The position numbers were made by a program, and so were the translations under genes. 64,000 nucleotides of DNA from Luteimonas endophytica (GTDB taxonomy: Bacteria > Pseudomonadota > Gammaproteobacteria > Xanthomonadales > Xanthomonadaceae): assembly GCF_029887875.1 (NCBI RefSeq), contig NZ_JARXRM010000024.1:43124-107123 (forward strand), read 5' to 3'. This document shows positions 1 through 8,608 of the stretch, one piece after another. Below the pieces are notes generated by a model. That model was not told where the DNA came from, ran no database searches, and worked only from the letters and a program-made list of their open reading frames with translations. Numbering within the stretch: position 1 is the stretch's first letter; each line of letters starts with the position of its first letter.

Positions 1-1594
1 GCAGCAGACGCAGCAGATCCAGGGCGCGATGGCTCTCCAGCGCCGCGCCCGCCAGGCCTTCGAGATGCCAGCGTGCGTCGATGCCCGCCGCCTCCAGCAG
101 CTGCGCACTCCGGTGGCGCAGGGGTGCGATCAGGCCCTCGAGATCCCCGCACTCGCGCGCGGTGCTGTCGATCACCAGGCGGAGGTCGTCGCGCATCTCG
201 CGCAACATCGCCATGACGGCCGCCGGAGGCAGCTCCTGCGGCGCCTGCTCCAGTCGGGCGATCGCCCCGACGAGCGTGCCGCCGAATCCATCGTGCAGGT
301 CGCGGACCAGCTGCAGGCGCTCGCCGGCGCGGCTGTGCGCAAGCTCCAGCGCGTGCTGCCGCGTCAGCGACTGCGCCAACTCCTCCGTCGCCTGCCGGAT
401 CCGCTGTCCCAGTTCGACATTGAACCCCTCCACGCGGCGCATCGCGCTGACGAACCGATAGGCGAGCACGAAGCCGATGCCGAGCAGAGTGAACACCGAG
501 GTCAGCCCGAGCAGGTAGGTATCGCCGCGTGCCCAGCCCATGAACAGCGCGAAATCGTGGAACGACACCAGCACCGGCGTGACCACGCACAGCGCCAGCA
601 CCGTGGTGTCGACCCGCCGGCGGCGCCACGCCTGGACCAGGAAAAAGCCGATCGAGCCGTAGTAGAACAGGGCCCCGACGACGATCCACGGGGTGCGCCC
701 CGGCCCCATCCAGCCCGGCGCGAGCAGGGCCGCCGCCAGTGCCGCGCCGCAGAGCAGGGCCATGGCCCGCTCCAGCCGCGGAAACCGGCGCTCGCAGTAG
801 CGCAGCAGGAACATCGCGTAGCTCGCGCCGGCGCAGACGTACATCGCGGCGATGAACGCCTGCCAGCCGTCGGTGGTGGAAAACGGCCAGGGGCTGGACA
901 CCAGGAAATTGGCGGCGTACAGCGCGGCGAACAGTTCGGTCAGCGCGAACCAGCCGTACACGCTGTCCTGCCGCCGCAGCAGCCAGATCATCAGAAACAC
1001 CCCGCCGAGCACGACGGTCATCCCGAGATTCACCAGCTTGATGTCGTAGCGGCGCGCGTGCTCGCGCGAGTACTGCGCGTGCACGGCGGAGGGGGCGCCC
1101 AGCGCCACCGTACCGAAGCCGGGCTGATAGGCCGCCAGGCCCGACACCCGCACCAGCAGCGTGTTCTCGCCGGTACGCAGCAGCGGCGGCGACAGCAGAA
1201 AGTACCGCGGCGCCACCCAGGTGCGCGACAGCGGTTCGGCCAGGTGCGCATCCCGCGCCACCAGGCTGCCGTTGACGTACACCGCGCCGGCCATGCTCGC
1301 GTACTCGACCAGCAGGCCGGTCGGCCCGGCGTGGTCCTGGTGCCAGCGCATGCGATACCAGACCACGCCGTCGTGGCCGGGCCAGCGGGTGGTCCAGACG
1401 TCCATCAGCTCGACCGGCACCCAGCCTTGCTCGGGCGGTGCCGTATCGCTCCAGGTACCGCGGACGGCTTCGGCGTGCCGGAGCGTTCGCGCGTCCGGAA
1501 CCGGTGCCTGGGCGCACGCGAGGCCGAGCGCACCCATCAGGAAGGCCAGGCTCAGCCAGCGGAGCAGCCATCGCGAACCTCCCGCGCCGCGCAT
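1..1594 (-). CDS. Sensor histidine kinase with 7TMR-DISM sensor (3' end outside window)
   Basis: The frame is open from the ATG at 1594 to the window edge (531 codons); the end of the ATPase domain is missing. The protein starts with a signal peptide (WLLRWLSLAFLMGALGLACA). A periplasmic beta-sandwich of 7TMR-DISM type follows (VWYRMRWH, VYVNGSLVA), then about seven hydrophobic segments and a dimerisation/phosphoacceptor helix with the HisKA_3 motif LVRDLHDGFGGTLVG. By family it autophosphorylates this His and passes phosphate to a NarL/LuxR regulator. Its ATG overlaps the stop of the upstream regulator gene (TGATG), so the two are coupled and are probably cognate. The ligand is unknown. Confidence 0.85.
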   Translation of the reverse strand, partial: MRGAGGSRWLLRWLSLAFLMGALGLACAQAPVPDARTLRHAEAVRGTWSDTAPPEQGWVPVELMDVWTTRWPGHDGVVWYRMRWHQDHAGPTGLLVEYASMAGAVYVNGSLVARDAHLAEPLSRTWVAPRYFLLSPPLLRTGENTLLVRVSGLAAYQPGFGTVALGAPSAVHAQYSREHARRYDIKLVNLGMTVVLGGVFLMIWLLRRQDSVYGWFALTELFAALYAANFLVSSPWPFSTTDGWQAFIAAMYVCAGASYAMFLLRYCERRFPRLERAMALLCGAALAAALLAPGWMGPGRTPWIVVGALFYYGSIGFFLVQAWRRRRVDTTVLALCVVTPVLVSFHDFALFMGWARGDTYLLGLTSVFTLLGIGFVLAYRFVSAMRRVEGFNVELGQRIRQATEELAQSLTRQHALELAHSRAGERLQLVRDLHDGFGGTLVGAIARLEQAPQELPPAAVMAMLREMRDDLRLVIDSTARECGDLEGLIAPLRHRSAQLLEAAGIDARWHLEGLAGAALESHRALDLLRLL

Positions 1595-2271
1595 CACTCC
1601 AGCAGGCCCAGCGACCTTGCCTCGAATACCGCAGCGGTACGCGAGCCCACCGCAAGCTTGCGATAGATCCCCTTGGTATAGCCCTCGATGGTCAACCGGG
1701 ACAGGTCCAGTACCTCGGCGATCTCGCGGTTGCTCAGTCCGCGGGCGACCAGGTGGAGAATCTCGGATTCGCGGCCCGACAACGGCGGCGGCGCGGCTTC
1801 CGGCCCGTGCGGATCGCCGCGCGCGGGGGGCACGGCGGACACCATCTCCAGGATCCGTCGCGCGATCAGCGGATCGACCGGCGCGCCACCGCGCGCCAGG
1901 CTGCGCAATGCGATCCGCAGCTCCTCGTCGCTGCCGCTCTTGAGCAGATAGCCGATGGCGCCGGCACGGATGCCGGCCAGCACGGTGTCCTCGGCCGCCC
2001 AGGACGAGACGATCACCGCGGCGGTATGCGGCGCATGCGCGCCGATCCAGCCGATCAGATCGATGCCGGATCCGTCGGGCAGCTGCACATCGACCAGGGC
2101 GAGCGCATACCCGCCACCGGCGAGCCGGGCGCGTGCCGAGGCCAGATCGCCGGCCCAGTCGATGCGGTCGCCAGCGACCAGGCCCTCGAGCAGCCCCTGG
2201 ATCCGCCGCCGATCGCCATCGTCGTCCTCGACGATCAGGGCCGGCGTGAGTGCGACCGGGTGCAGCGTCAT
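1594..2271 (-). CDS. LuxR/NarL-family response regulator
   Basis: The product has a receiver domain (acidic pocket EDDDGD, phosphoacceptor Asp in LALVDVQLPDGSGID, Lys in YLLKSGS) and a C-terminal LuxR-type helix-turn-helix (LSGRESEILHLVARGLSNREIAEVLDLS). It is expected to be phosphorylated by the overlapping downstream kinase and to bind DNA as a dimer. I chose the ATG at 2271 because the receiver fold starts soon after it; an in-frame ATG at 2301 would add ten residues. Neither start has a strong Shine-Dalgarno. The gene is first in a two-gene operon. Target genes are not evident. Confidence 0.88.
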   Translation of the reverse strand: MTLHPVALTPALIVEDDDGDRRRIQGLLEGLVAGDRIDWAGDLASARARLAGGGYALALVDVQLPDGSGIDLIGWIGAHAPHTAAVIVSSWAAEDTVLAGIRAGAIGYLLKSGSDEELRIALRSLARGGAPVDPLIARRILEMVSAVPPARGDPHGPEAAPPPLSGRESEILHLVARGLSNREIAEVLDLSRLTIEGYTKGIYRKLAVGSRTAAVFEARSLGLLE

Positions 2272-2404
2272 GGTGGTCGTGCCCCCCCGACCCGATGGCA
2301 TGGGATCGGTTCCAGTCTAGCGCGGCGGCCGCGGCCGGGAAGTCTCGCGCCGGGCGGGGCGCATCGGCCAGGCGAGCAGGCGCCCTGCAAGCACCACGGC
2401 GGCG

Positions 2405-3175
2405 CTACGCCGCGACCTTCTTGCGCCCACGCGAGCGGGACTTGGGTTTGGCCGCAGCCTTCGGCAGCTCGCGGATCTCCACCATCTGGCCTTCGCGGCG
2501 CAGTTCGAACAGGCCGGTGGCCTCGATCAGCGCGCTGAGGTTGCGGTAGCCGTAGTTGCGCTCGTCGAAGGAGGTCTGGTTGCGGATGTGGCTGCCGACC
2601 ACGCCCAGGTGCGACCAGCCGGAATCGTCGGCGGTGGCGCTGACCGCGTTGCGCAACAGGTGCACCAGATTGGCGTCGCGCAGCAGGTCCTCGCTGCGCT
2701 TGGGGCGGGTCGCGCGCACGCTGTCTTCCTGGTCCGACACCCCGAGCTTCTCGACGTAGAGGAACGTCGAGCACGCCTTCACGAACGGCGCCGGGGTCTT
2801 CTCCTGGCCGAAACCGAACACGCGCATGTTCTCGTTGCGCAGGCGCATCACCAGCGGGGTGAAGTCGGCATCGCTGGAGACGATGGCGAAGCCGTCGAGG
2901 GTGCGCGCGTACAGCAGGTCCATGGCGTCGATCACCATCGCCATGTCCGAGGCGTTCTTGCCGCTGGTGTAGGCGAACTGCTGGATCGGCCGGATCGCGT
3001 AGGCGTGCAGGGCCTCCTCCCAGCCCTTGAGATGCGGGTTCTTCCAGTTGCCGTAGGCGCGGCGCACGTTGGCCACGCCGTGCCGCGCCAGTTCGGTCAG
3101 GATCGGCTCGATCTTGCTGGAGGGGGCGTTGTCGGCATCGATCAGCAGCGCGATGCGCAGCTCGGTGTCGGCCAT
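2405..3175 (-). CDS. NYN-domain / OST-HTH (LOTUS) protein, putative RNase
   Basis: This 256-residue protein has an N-terminal NYN (PIN-like) nuclease domain. The acidic residues expected for metal binding are present: ALLIDADNAPSS near residue 10, KNASDMAMVIDAMD near 90 and IVSSDADFTPLV near 115. A winged-helix OST-HTH/LOTUS-like region follows (DLLRDANLVHLLRNAV...WSHLGVVGSHI), then a basic tail (KPKSRSRGRKKVAA) suited to nucleic-acid contact. By family it is probably a cytoplasmic RNA-binding or RNA-cleaving protein; the substrate is unknown. It appears to be a single-gene unit. Confidence 0.85.
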   Translation of the reverse strand: MADTELRIALLIDADNAPSSKIEPILTELARHGVANVRRAYGNWKNPHLKGWEEALHAYAIRPIQQFAYTSGKNASDMAMVIDAMDLLYARTLDGFAIVSSDADFTPLVMRLRNENMRVFGFGQEKTPAPFVKACSTFLYVEKLGVSDQEDSVRATRPKRSEDLLRDANLVHLLRNAVSATADDSGWSHLGVVGSHIRNQTSFDERNYGYRNLSALIEATGLFELRREGQMVEIRELPKAAAKPKSRSRGRKKVAA

Positions 3176-3263
3176 GTCTTCGGAATTCCGGTTGCGTTGC
3201 GGGCAGCGTAACCGATCCCCGCCGGTGCCCGCCGTTCCGCGGCGGCCCGGGCGGATCCGGGCG

Positions 3264-3542
3264 TCAGCTCTCGGCGCCTTCGCGCCCCGGCGGCGGGCGG
3301 ACCCGGCCGATCAGCGAGTAGCCCGGATCGTCCGGCACGCCGCGCAACGCCTCCAGCGCCTGCTGCAGCACCTCGGATTCGTCGCTGTCGAAGCGCACCG
3401 CGCCCTCGTCCTCGCACACGTGCAGGCCGCGCTCGAGCAGGTGCAGCAGGGTATGCGGCAGGTCCCAGCCGCGGCGGTCGGCGACCCTGCGGATGCGGTC
3501 GGCGAGGATGTCGTCGACGTCCCTGAGCACGATGTCGGTCAT
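3264..3542 (-). CDS. Small ribbon-helix-helix-like protein, unknown role
   Basis: A 92-residue acidic protein. The N-terminal segment IVLRDVDDILADRIRRVADR has the strand-helix pattern of Arc/FitA-type ribbon-helix-helix DNA-binding proteins, and an acidic C-terminal half follows. The start ATG overlaps the stop of the permease gene (ATGA), making it the third gene of an xth-permease operon. A RHH regulator or antitoxin-like role is only suggested; no toxin lies beside it. It could equally be a lineage-specific protein of unknown function. Confidence 0.65.
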   Translation of the reverse strand: MTDIVLRDVDDILADRIRRVADRRGWDLPHTLLHLLERGLHVCEDEGAVRFDSDESEVLQQALEALRGVPDDPGYSLIGRVRPPPGREGAES

Positions 3543-4879
3543 GCGCCGCTCCCGCCGCCCGCGGCGGCCGCGCCGGCTTCCCGGACCGGCTCGACGATAC
3601 GCTGCCATAGCCAGGCGAGCAGCAGCAAGGTCGGAACCACCGTCAGCGCGCTGAGCAGGAAGAAGGTGCTGTAGGAGCTCGCCTCGACGATGAATCCGGA
3701 GACGCCGCCGACGAACTTGCCGGGCAGGTTGGCCAGCGACACCAGCAGCGCGTACTGGGTGGCGGTGAAGTTGCGGTCGGTCAGCGACGACATGAACGCC
3801 ACCAGCACCACCCCGGCGAAACCCTGGAACAGGTTGTCGGCGCTGATCGCCGCGTAGAACGCCCAGATCTGCGCCGGGTACTGTGCCATCAGCAGGAACG
3901 CGAGATTCGACAGCGCCACCCCGAGCGCGGCCAGGAACAGCATCCGGCGGAACCCGAACGCCGCCACGCACACGCCGCCGAGGAACGCCCCGCCGATTCC
4001 CAGCCACACCCCGTAGAGCTTGGACACCGTGGCGATGTCGGCCTTGGTGTAGCCCGAGTCGAGGTAGAACGGACCGGCCATCACCCCGATCACCTGATCC
4101 GGGAACTTGAACAGCCCGACGAAGGCGAGCAGCGCCAGCCCGAGCAGCAGTCCGTTGTGCGAGAAGAAGCTGGTGAACGGCTGCCAGAACGCGCCGAAGA
4201 AATCGATCCGCCGCACCACCGTGGCCTCCGGCGCGACCGGCTCGCGGCAGACCAGGGTGGTGACGATCGGCAGCGCCATCAGCGCCGCCATCGCCATGTA
4301 GGCCCACTGCCAGCCCTGGAACTCGGCCAGGTACAACGCCCCGGCGCCGCCGAGAATCAGGCCGAAACGGTAGCCCAGGGTGTAGGTGGCCGCCAGCGCC
4401 GCCTGGGCGGCCGCCGGCGCGACCTCGATGCGGTAGGCATCCACCACAGAGTCCTGGGTGGCACCGGCGAACGAGCCGATCAGCACCCACAGCACCAGCG
4501 TGGTGACCCCCATCTCGGGCCGCGACAGCGCCAGCGCCCCGAGGCTCACCGCCACCAGCAGCTGCGAGGCCAGAAGCCACGACCGCCGCCGGCCGAGGAA
4601 CGCGGTGAGCGGGAACGCGTAGCGGTCGATCAGGGGCGCCCACAGGAACTTGAGCAGATAGAAGAAGCTGGCCAGGCTGATCAGCCCGATGCTGCCCAGG
4701 TCCAGGCCCACGTCGCGCAAGCGGGTGGACAGCGTCATCGAGGCGATCAGCAGGAACGGCAGGCCGGAACCGAAGCCGAGCAGCAGCATGGTCAGCGCCG
4801 AGGGCGTGCCGAAGGCGCGGCGGATCCCGGCCCAGCCCTTGTAGGAGGGCGCGACCGCGCCGCTGCCGCCCGCCGTCAT
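3539..4879 (-). CDS. ampG: AmpG-like MFS permease
   Basis: The 446-residue polytopic membrane protein has the AmpG-type N terminus (ALTMLLLGFGSGLPFLLIAS) and about twelve hydrophobic segments. Motifs such as FLWAPLIDRY and GATQDSVVDAYRIE are typical of AmpG muropeptide (GlcNAc-anhydroMurNAc-peptide) permeases and related acetyl-CoA transporter-like MFS members. It would import cell-wall turnover products across the inner membrane for recycling and beta-lactamase signalling. Its ATG overlaps the xth stop (ATGA) and its own stop overlaps the next gene. The symbol is by family resemblance; substrate specificity cannot be read from sequence. Confidence 0.8.
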   Translation of the reverse strand: MTAGGSGAVAPSYKGWAGIRRAFGTPSALTMLLLGFGSGLPFLLIASMTLSTRLRDVGLDLGSIGLISLASFFYLLKFLWAPLIDRYAFPLTAFLGRRRSWLLASQLLVAVSLGALALSRPEMGVTTLVLWVLIGSFAGATQDSVVDAYRIEVAPAAAQAALAATYTLGYRFGLILGGAGALYLAEFQGWQWAYMAMAALMALPIVTTLVCREPVAPEATVVRRIDFFGAFWQPFTSFFSHNGLLLGLALLAFVGLFKFPDQVIGVMAGPFYLDSGYTKADIATVSKLYGVWLGIGGAFLGGVCVAAFGFRRMLFLAALGVALSNLAFLLMAQYPAQIWAFYAAISADNLFQGFAGVVLVAFMSSLTDRNFTATQYALLVSLANLPGKFVGGVSGFIVEASSYSTFFLLSALTVVPTLLLLAWLWQRIVEPVREAGAAAAGGGSGA

Positions 4880-5676
4880 TCGCGGTAGTCCACGATGTAG
4901 GGCGCGTGGTCGGAGAAGCGTGGCTCGCGGGCGACCGAACAGCCGGCCAGCCGTTCGCGCAGCGACGGCGTGACCAGCTGGTAGTCGATCCGCCACCCCA
5001 CGTTGTTGGCGCGCGCCGCGCCGCGCTGGCTCCACCAGGTGTATTCCACCGCGTCGGGCTTGAGCGCGCGGAAGCTGTCGACCCAACCGTGCGCCGGCTG
5101 CGGCGATCCGTCGCCGCAGGCGTCGGCGATCATGCCGTTGAGCCAGGCGCGCTCCGGCGGCAGGCAGCCGGAGTTCTTCTGGTTGCCGGTCCAGTTCTTG
5201 ATGTCGTTGCGGGCGCGGACGATGTTCCAGTCGCCGCACAGCACGTAGTCGCGGCCGCTCGCCAGCCACTGGTCGAGGATCGGCCGCAGCCACTCCATCA
5301 CCTCGAACTTGAAGCCCTGGCGCAGCTCGCCGGAGGATCCGGAGGGGATGTAGAACGAGACCACGCTGAGATTGCCGAAGCGCGCCTCCAGATAGCGCCC
5401 CTCGTCGTCGAACGGCGCCCAGCCGAGGGCAGGCAGGATCTCGTCGGGCTGGCGGCGGCTGTAGATCGCCACCCCGCTGTAGCCCTTCTTGGTGATGGCG
5501 TCGCGGAAGACCACGTTGTAGCCGGGCGGGCGGAACGCATCGCCGGCGAGCTGGTGCTCCTGGGCCTTGGTCTCCTGCACGCAGAGGACGTCGGCATCCT
5601 GCCCGGCGAACCAGTCGAAGAAGCCCTTGGTGGCGGCCGAGCGCAGGCCGTTGGCGTTGAAACTGATGATTCTCAT
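4876..5676 (-). CDS. xth: Exodeoxyribonuclease III (AP endonuclease, Xth/Crc family)
   Basis: A 266-residue endonuclease/exonuclease/phosphatase-fold protein. Family residues for metal binding and catalysis are present: N in SFNANGLRSA, E in QETKAQE, D and N in CGDWNI, D in RIDYQL and the H of SDHAPY. It is therefore expected to be an active nuclease acting at abasic sites and 3' ends, unlike Pseudomonas Crc, which sits at the same place beside pyrE but works as a translational regulator. I chose the ATG opening MRIISFNANGL; an upstream in-frame start would add ten unconserved residues. It is first in an overlapped operon with the AmpG-like gene. Confidence 0.9.
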   Translation of the reverse strand: MRIISFNANGLRSAATKGFFDWFAGQDADVLCVQETKAQEHQLAGDAFRPPGYNVVFRDAITKKGYSGVAIYSRRQPDEILPALGWAPFDDEGRYLEARFGNLSVVSFYIPSGSSGELRQGFKFEVMEWLRPILDQWLASGRDYVLCGDWNIVRARNDIKNWTGNQKNSGCLPPERAWLNGMIADACGDGSPQPAHGWVDSFRALKPDAVEYTWWSQRGAARANNVGWRIDYQLVTPSLRERLAGCSVAREPRFSDHAPYIVDYRE

Positions 5677-5739
5677 GGGATGACGCAAGCCGGGGTCCGG
5701 CGCCAAGCCTACCGGATTCGCGCGCGGCCCCGGCGGCCG

Positions 5740-5745
5740 TATGAT
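5740..5745 (+). promoter_or_regulatory. -10 hexamer (TATGAT) of the GNAT-pyrE operon
   Basis: TATGAT ends five bases before the ATG at 5751. With usual spacing the transcript would start at or next to the A of the ATG, giving a leaderless or near-leaderless mRNA. No good -35 is visible in the GC-rich sequence upstream. Confidence 0.45.
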
Positions 5746-5750
5746 CGGCC

Positions 5751-6263
5751 ATGGACCGGTCTTCCGAACTGCGCGTGACGCGGCTGGCGCCGGCCCAGGC
5801 CGACGCCGCGCGGCGCCTGCGGCTCGCGGCCGGCCAGCAGCGCTACGTCGGCGACATCGCCTTGAACGTCGGCCGCGCCCTGGTCGAGCCGCGCTGCGAC
5901 GCGATGGCGATCCTGCTCGGCGACGAGGTCGTGGGCTTCTACCGGCTCGACTACGCCCTGACCGTGGCGGCGCGCCGGTGGCCCGGCCGCGCCGTGGTCA
6001 GCCTGCGCAGCCTGGTGCTGGACCGTTGCGTGCAGGGCCGCGGCCTGGGGACGCGTGCGGTCGCCGCCTGCTGCGCGGACCTGGAGCGGCGGCGCCCGGC
6101 ACGGCGCCTGCTGCTGCTCAACGTGCACGCCGCCAACCGCGCCGCGGTGCGCGCCTATCTCGGCGCGGGCTTCACCGATACCGGCGAACTCCACCAGGGC
6201 GGCAGCGCCGGTCCCCAGCACCTGCTGGTCCGGCGCCTGGGCATGGGAGAATGCGGCGCATGA
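5751..6263 (+). CDS. GNAT-family N-acetyltransferase
   Basis: A 170-residue GNAT-fold protein. The acetyl-CoA pyrophosphate loop is VQGRGLGTRAV (Q/RxxGxG/A) near residue 98, preceded by the beta strand VVSLRSLVLD and followed by NVHAANRAAVRAYLGAGF, the usual C-terminal helix-strand. The acceptor substrate is unknown. Its stop overlaps the pyrE ATG (ATGA), so it is co-translated with pyrE; this may only reflect gene packing. No Shine-Dalgarno precedes the ATG, in line with a leaderless start. Confidence 0.85.
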   Translation: MDRSSELRVTRLAPAQADAARRLRLAAGQQRYVGDIALNVGRALVEPRCDAMAILLGDEVVGFYRLDYALTVAARRWPGRAVVSLRSLVLDRCVQGRGLGTRAVAACCADLERRRPARRLLLLNVHAANRAAVRAYLGAGFTDTGELHQGGSAGPQHLLVRRLGMGECGA

Positions 6264-6916
6264 GCGACCATCGGACCCGTTTCCTTCAGCTGGCCCTGCG
6301 TGCCGACGCCCTGCGCTTCGGCGAATTCACCCTGAAGTCCGGACGCGCGAGCCCCTACTTCTTCAACGCCGGCCGGTTCGATTCCGGGGCGGCACTGGCG
6401 GAGTTGGCGGGGTGCTACGCCGATGCCGTGGACGCCGCCGCGCCGGCGTTCGACCTGCTGTACGGCCCGGCCTACAAGGGCATCCCCCTGGCCACCGCGC
6501 TGGCCTGCGAGTACGCGCGGCGCGGCCGCGACCTGCCGGTGGCCTTCAACCGCAAGGAGGCCAAGACGCACGGCGAGGGCGGGACCCTGATCGGCGCGCC
6601 GCTCGAAGGCCGCCGGGTGCTGGTGGTGGACGACGTGATCACCGCCGGCACCGCGATCCGCGAGGCGCTGGCGCTGATCGAGCACGGCGGCGGCCGGCCG
6701 GCCGGGATCGCGATCGCGCTCGACCGCCAGGAAGTGATGGACGAGCACGCCCGTCCGCGCCGCTCGGCCGCCCAGGCGGTCGCCCAGGCGCACGGGATCC
6801 CGGTGATCGCCGTCGCAACGCTGGCGGATCTGCTTGCGTTCGCCGCCGAAAGCGCGACACTGTCTGCCGAACACGGCCGGCTGCGCGGCTACCGCGAGCG
6901 CTATGGCTGCGACTGA
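6260..6916 (+). CDS. pyrE: Orotate phosphoribosyltransferase
   Basis: PyrE joins orotate and PRPP to give orotidine 5'-phosphate in de novo pyrimidine synthesis in the cytoplasm. The 218-residue product shows FTLKSGRASPYFFNAG near the N terminus, the flexible loop FNRKEAKTHGEGG, and the PRPP-binding motif VLVVDDVITAGTA near residue 120. Length is normal. The start overlaps the upstream GNAT stop by ATGA. The divergent neighbour is xth, matching the xth/crc-pyrE arrangement of other gammaproteobacteria. Confidence 0.97.
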   Translation: MSDHRTRFLQLALRADALRFGEFTLKSGRASPYFFNAGRFDSGAALAELAGCYADAVDAAAPAFDLLYGPAYKGIPLATALACEYARRGRDLPVAFNRKEAKTHGEGGTLIGAPLEGRRVLVVDDVITAGTAIREALALIEHGGGRPAGIAIALDRQEVMDEHARPRRSAAQAVAQAHGIPVIAVATLADLLAFAAESATLSAEHGRLRGYRERYGCD

Positions 6917-6953
6917 CGCCACTCATTCGACCGACCGGGGGGACGGGAGCGTG

Positions 6954-7601
6954 ATGAAGAACCTGATCCAGATCGCCTGCCTCGCGATGCTGCTGGCGCC
7001 CGTGGCCGCCGGCGCGCAGCGCGGCGGCCAGCAGGCCAAGCGGCTGTACTGCTGGGAGGAGGATGGCCGCAAGGTCTGCGGCGACGCCCTGCCGGCCTCG
7101 GCCGTGGACAGCGCCCGGACCGAGATCAGCGCCGCCACCGGCCTGCGCCGGGCGGAGGTGGACCGGGCGATGAGCGAGGAGGAGCGCGCCGCCGCCCGCC
7201 GCGCCGCGCAGCAGGCCGCCGCCGAAGCCGACGCCGAGACCGCAGCCCGCCGCCGCGACCTGGCGATGGTGGATTCCTACGCCACCGAGGACGACCTGCG
7301 CCGCGCCTACGGCGAGCGCATCACCCTGGTCGAGGAATCGGTCAAGACCTCCCGCATGGGCGTGGGCAACCTGCGCCAGAGCCTGCTGACCCTGCTGCGC
7401 CAGGCCGCCGAGCTGGAACTGCAGGAACAGCCGGTGCGAAAGCCGCTGCTCGACAGCATCGTCGGCCAGCACGCCGACCTGCTGCGCCAGCAGACGATCC
7501 TGGAGCAGCAGCTCGGCGAACAGGCCAACCTCAACGACGATCTCGAACAGGCGCTGGAGCGCTACCGCGAGATCAAGCGCCCCGGCTCGGACCAGGGCTG
7601 A
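6954..7601 (+). CDS. Exported coiled-coil protein (DUF4124-like N terminus)
   Basis: A 215-residue protein with a signal peptide (MKNLIQIACLAMLLAPVAAGAQ). A short YCWEEDGRKVCGD segment resembles the DUF4124 motif of envelope proteins, with two Cys that could pair in the periplasm. The rest is strongly helical and rich in Ala, Glu, Gln and Arg (residues about 75-205), consistent with a coiled coil. The start is the ATG preceded by a GGGAG-like site. It follows pyrE by 37 bases and may be co-transcribed. Function is unknown; it seems conserved in this bacterial family rather than acquired. Confidence 0.75.
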   Translation: MKNLIQIACLAMLLAPVAAGAQRGGQQAKRLYCWEEDGRKVCGDALPASAVDSARTEISAATGLRRAEVDRAMSEEERAAARRAAQQAAAEADAETAARRRDLAMVDSYATEDDLRRAYGERITLVEESVKTSRMGVGNLRQSLLTLLRQAAELELQEQPVRKPLLDSIVGQHADLLRQQTILEQQLGEQANLNDDLEQALERYREIKRPGSDQG

Positions 7602-7747
7602 CGCCACCCGTTCCCGCGGCGGCTCGGTTCTCCCGCAGGAGCGGCCCATCGCCGCGAAGACCCGCGCCGCCCTGGTCTCGGGCGAGATGCCGCAACCTAG
7701 GAATCCCTGCGCGCGGATCTCCCCCACGGATGCCGCCACCACTCCGC

Positions 7748-8608
7748 TCACTCCGGATCCGCCGGCGGCAACTCCGGTCTCACCCGCAGGAACCTGGCGA
7801 AACGCGGCACCCCGTTCACGGTCAACCCGCTGTAGCGGTAGGTCACGTGGCTGCCGATCGGCGGCGGCGCCGCGCGCTGCGCGTCGCTCAGGCCGCTGCC
7901 GAGCCGGAAACGCATCCCGTCGGCGCGCTCGACCAGCAGCGAACCGGTCATGCCGGCGTACTTGCCCTGGCCGGGCAGGTGCGCCACCACGCGCGCTTCC
8001 GCGTCGTCGAACGGCTTGAGCTTGAGCAGGCGATCGCTACGCCCCACCCGGTAGCGGGCTTCACCGTGGTGCAGCATCAACCCCTCGCCGCCGGCGGCCA
8101 CCACCGCCCGCAGCCGCGCCTCGAGCGCCGCGGCATCGGGCAGCCGCCGCTGCGGGACCGGCTGCAGCCAGGGGACGCCCGCGGCGTGCGTCAACTCGCG
8201 CATGCGCACCACCCGCCCGCCGAATGCCCCACCGGCCTGCGGCAGGTCGAACACCATGAAACGCACCCGCCGCCAGGCGGCGGCATCCGCCGCGCCAGCG
8301 CGCACCAGTCCGCTGACCTCCTCGAAGCGGCCGCGGCCGATCCACAGTTCGCCGTCCATGGGTTCGGCCGGCCAGCCGCGGGTGAACCAGGCGGGTGCGT
8401 CGACAGGGTTTCCACCGCGCGTCCACAGCGCGCGCCCGTCCCAGCGCCCGCGCACCCCGTCGAGCTTCTCGCTGACCCAGTAGTCGGCCACCTGGAGGCC
8501 CGGCTCGTAGCGCGTCGCCAGCATCAGCCGCGGCGGCGTGGCGGCCGATACCGCCGGCACGACGGTCCAAAGCAGCAGCGACAACAACGCGGCGAACGGC
8601 TGGCGCAC
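7748..8608 (-). CDS. Periplasmic ATP-dependent DNA ligase (LigE type)
   Basis: A 286-residue minimal ligase: adenylation domain plus OB-fold. Motif I is EKLDGVRGRW (K is the adenylated lysine, near residue 48). MDGELWIG, EGLMLHHG and LLKLKPF match motifs III, IV and V, and YSGLTVNGVPRFARFLRVR ends the OB domain. A clear signal peptide (MRQPFAALLSLLLWTVVPAVSA) predicts export, as for the Lig E enzymes linked to DNA uptake or extracellular DNA in Gram-negative bacteria. It would seal nicks using ATP. It is a single-gene unit. Confidence 0.88.
   Translation of the reverse strand: MRQPFAALLSLLLWTVVPAVSAATPPRLMLATRYEPGLQVADYWVSEKLDGVRGRWDGRALWTRGGNPVDAPAWFTRGWPAEPMDGELWIGRGRFEEVSGLVRAGAADAAAWRRVRFMVFDLPQAGGAFGGRVVRMRELTHAAGVPWLQPVPQRRLPDAAALEARLRAVVAAGGEGLMLHHGEARYRVGRSDRLLKLKPFDDAEARVVAHLPGQGKYAGMTGSLLVERADGMRFRLGSGLSDAQRAAPPPIGSHVTYRYSGLTVNGVPRFARFLRVRPELPPADPE

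Noticed and set aside
29..1666. A 545-codon open frame on the plus strand
   Set aside because: Its codons are exact complements of the histidine kinase codons on the minus strand; the protein is a His/Arg/Gln-rich shadow without domains.
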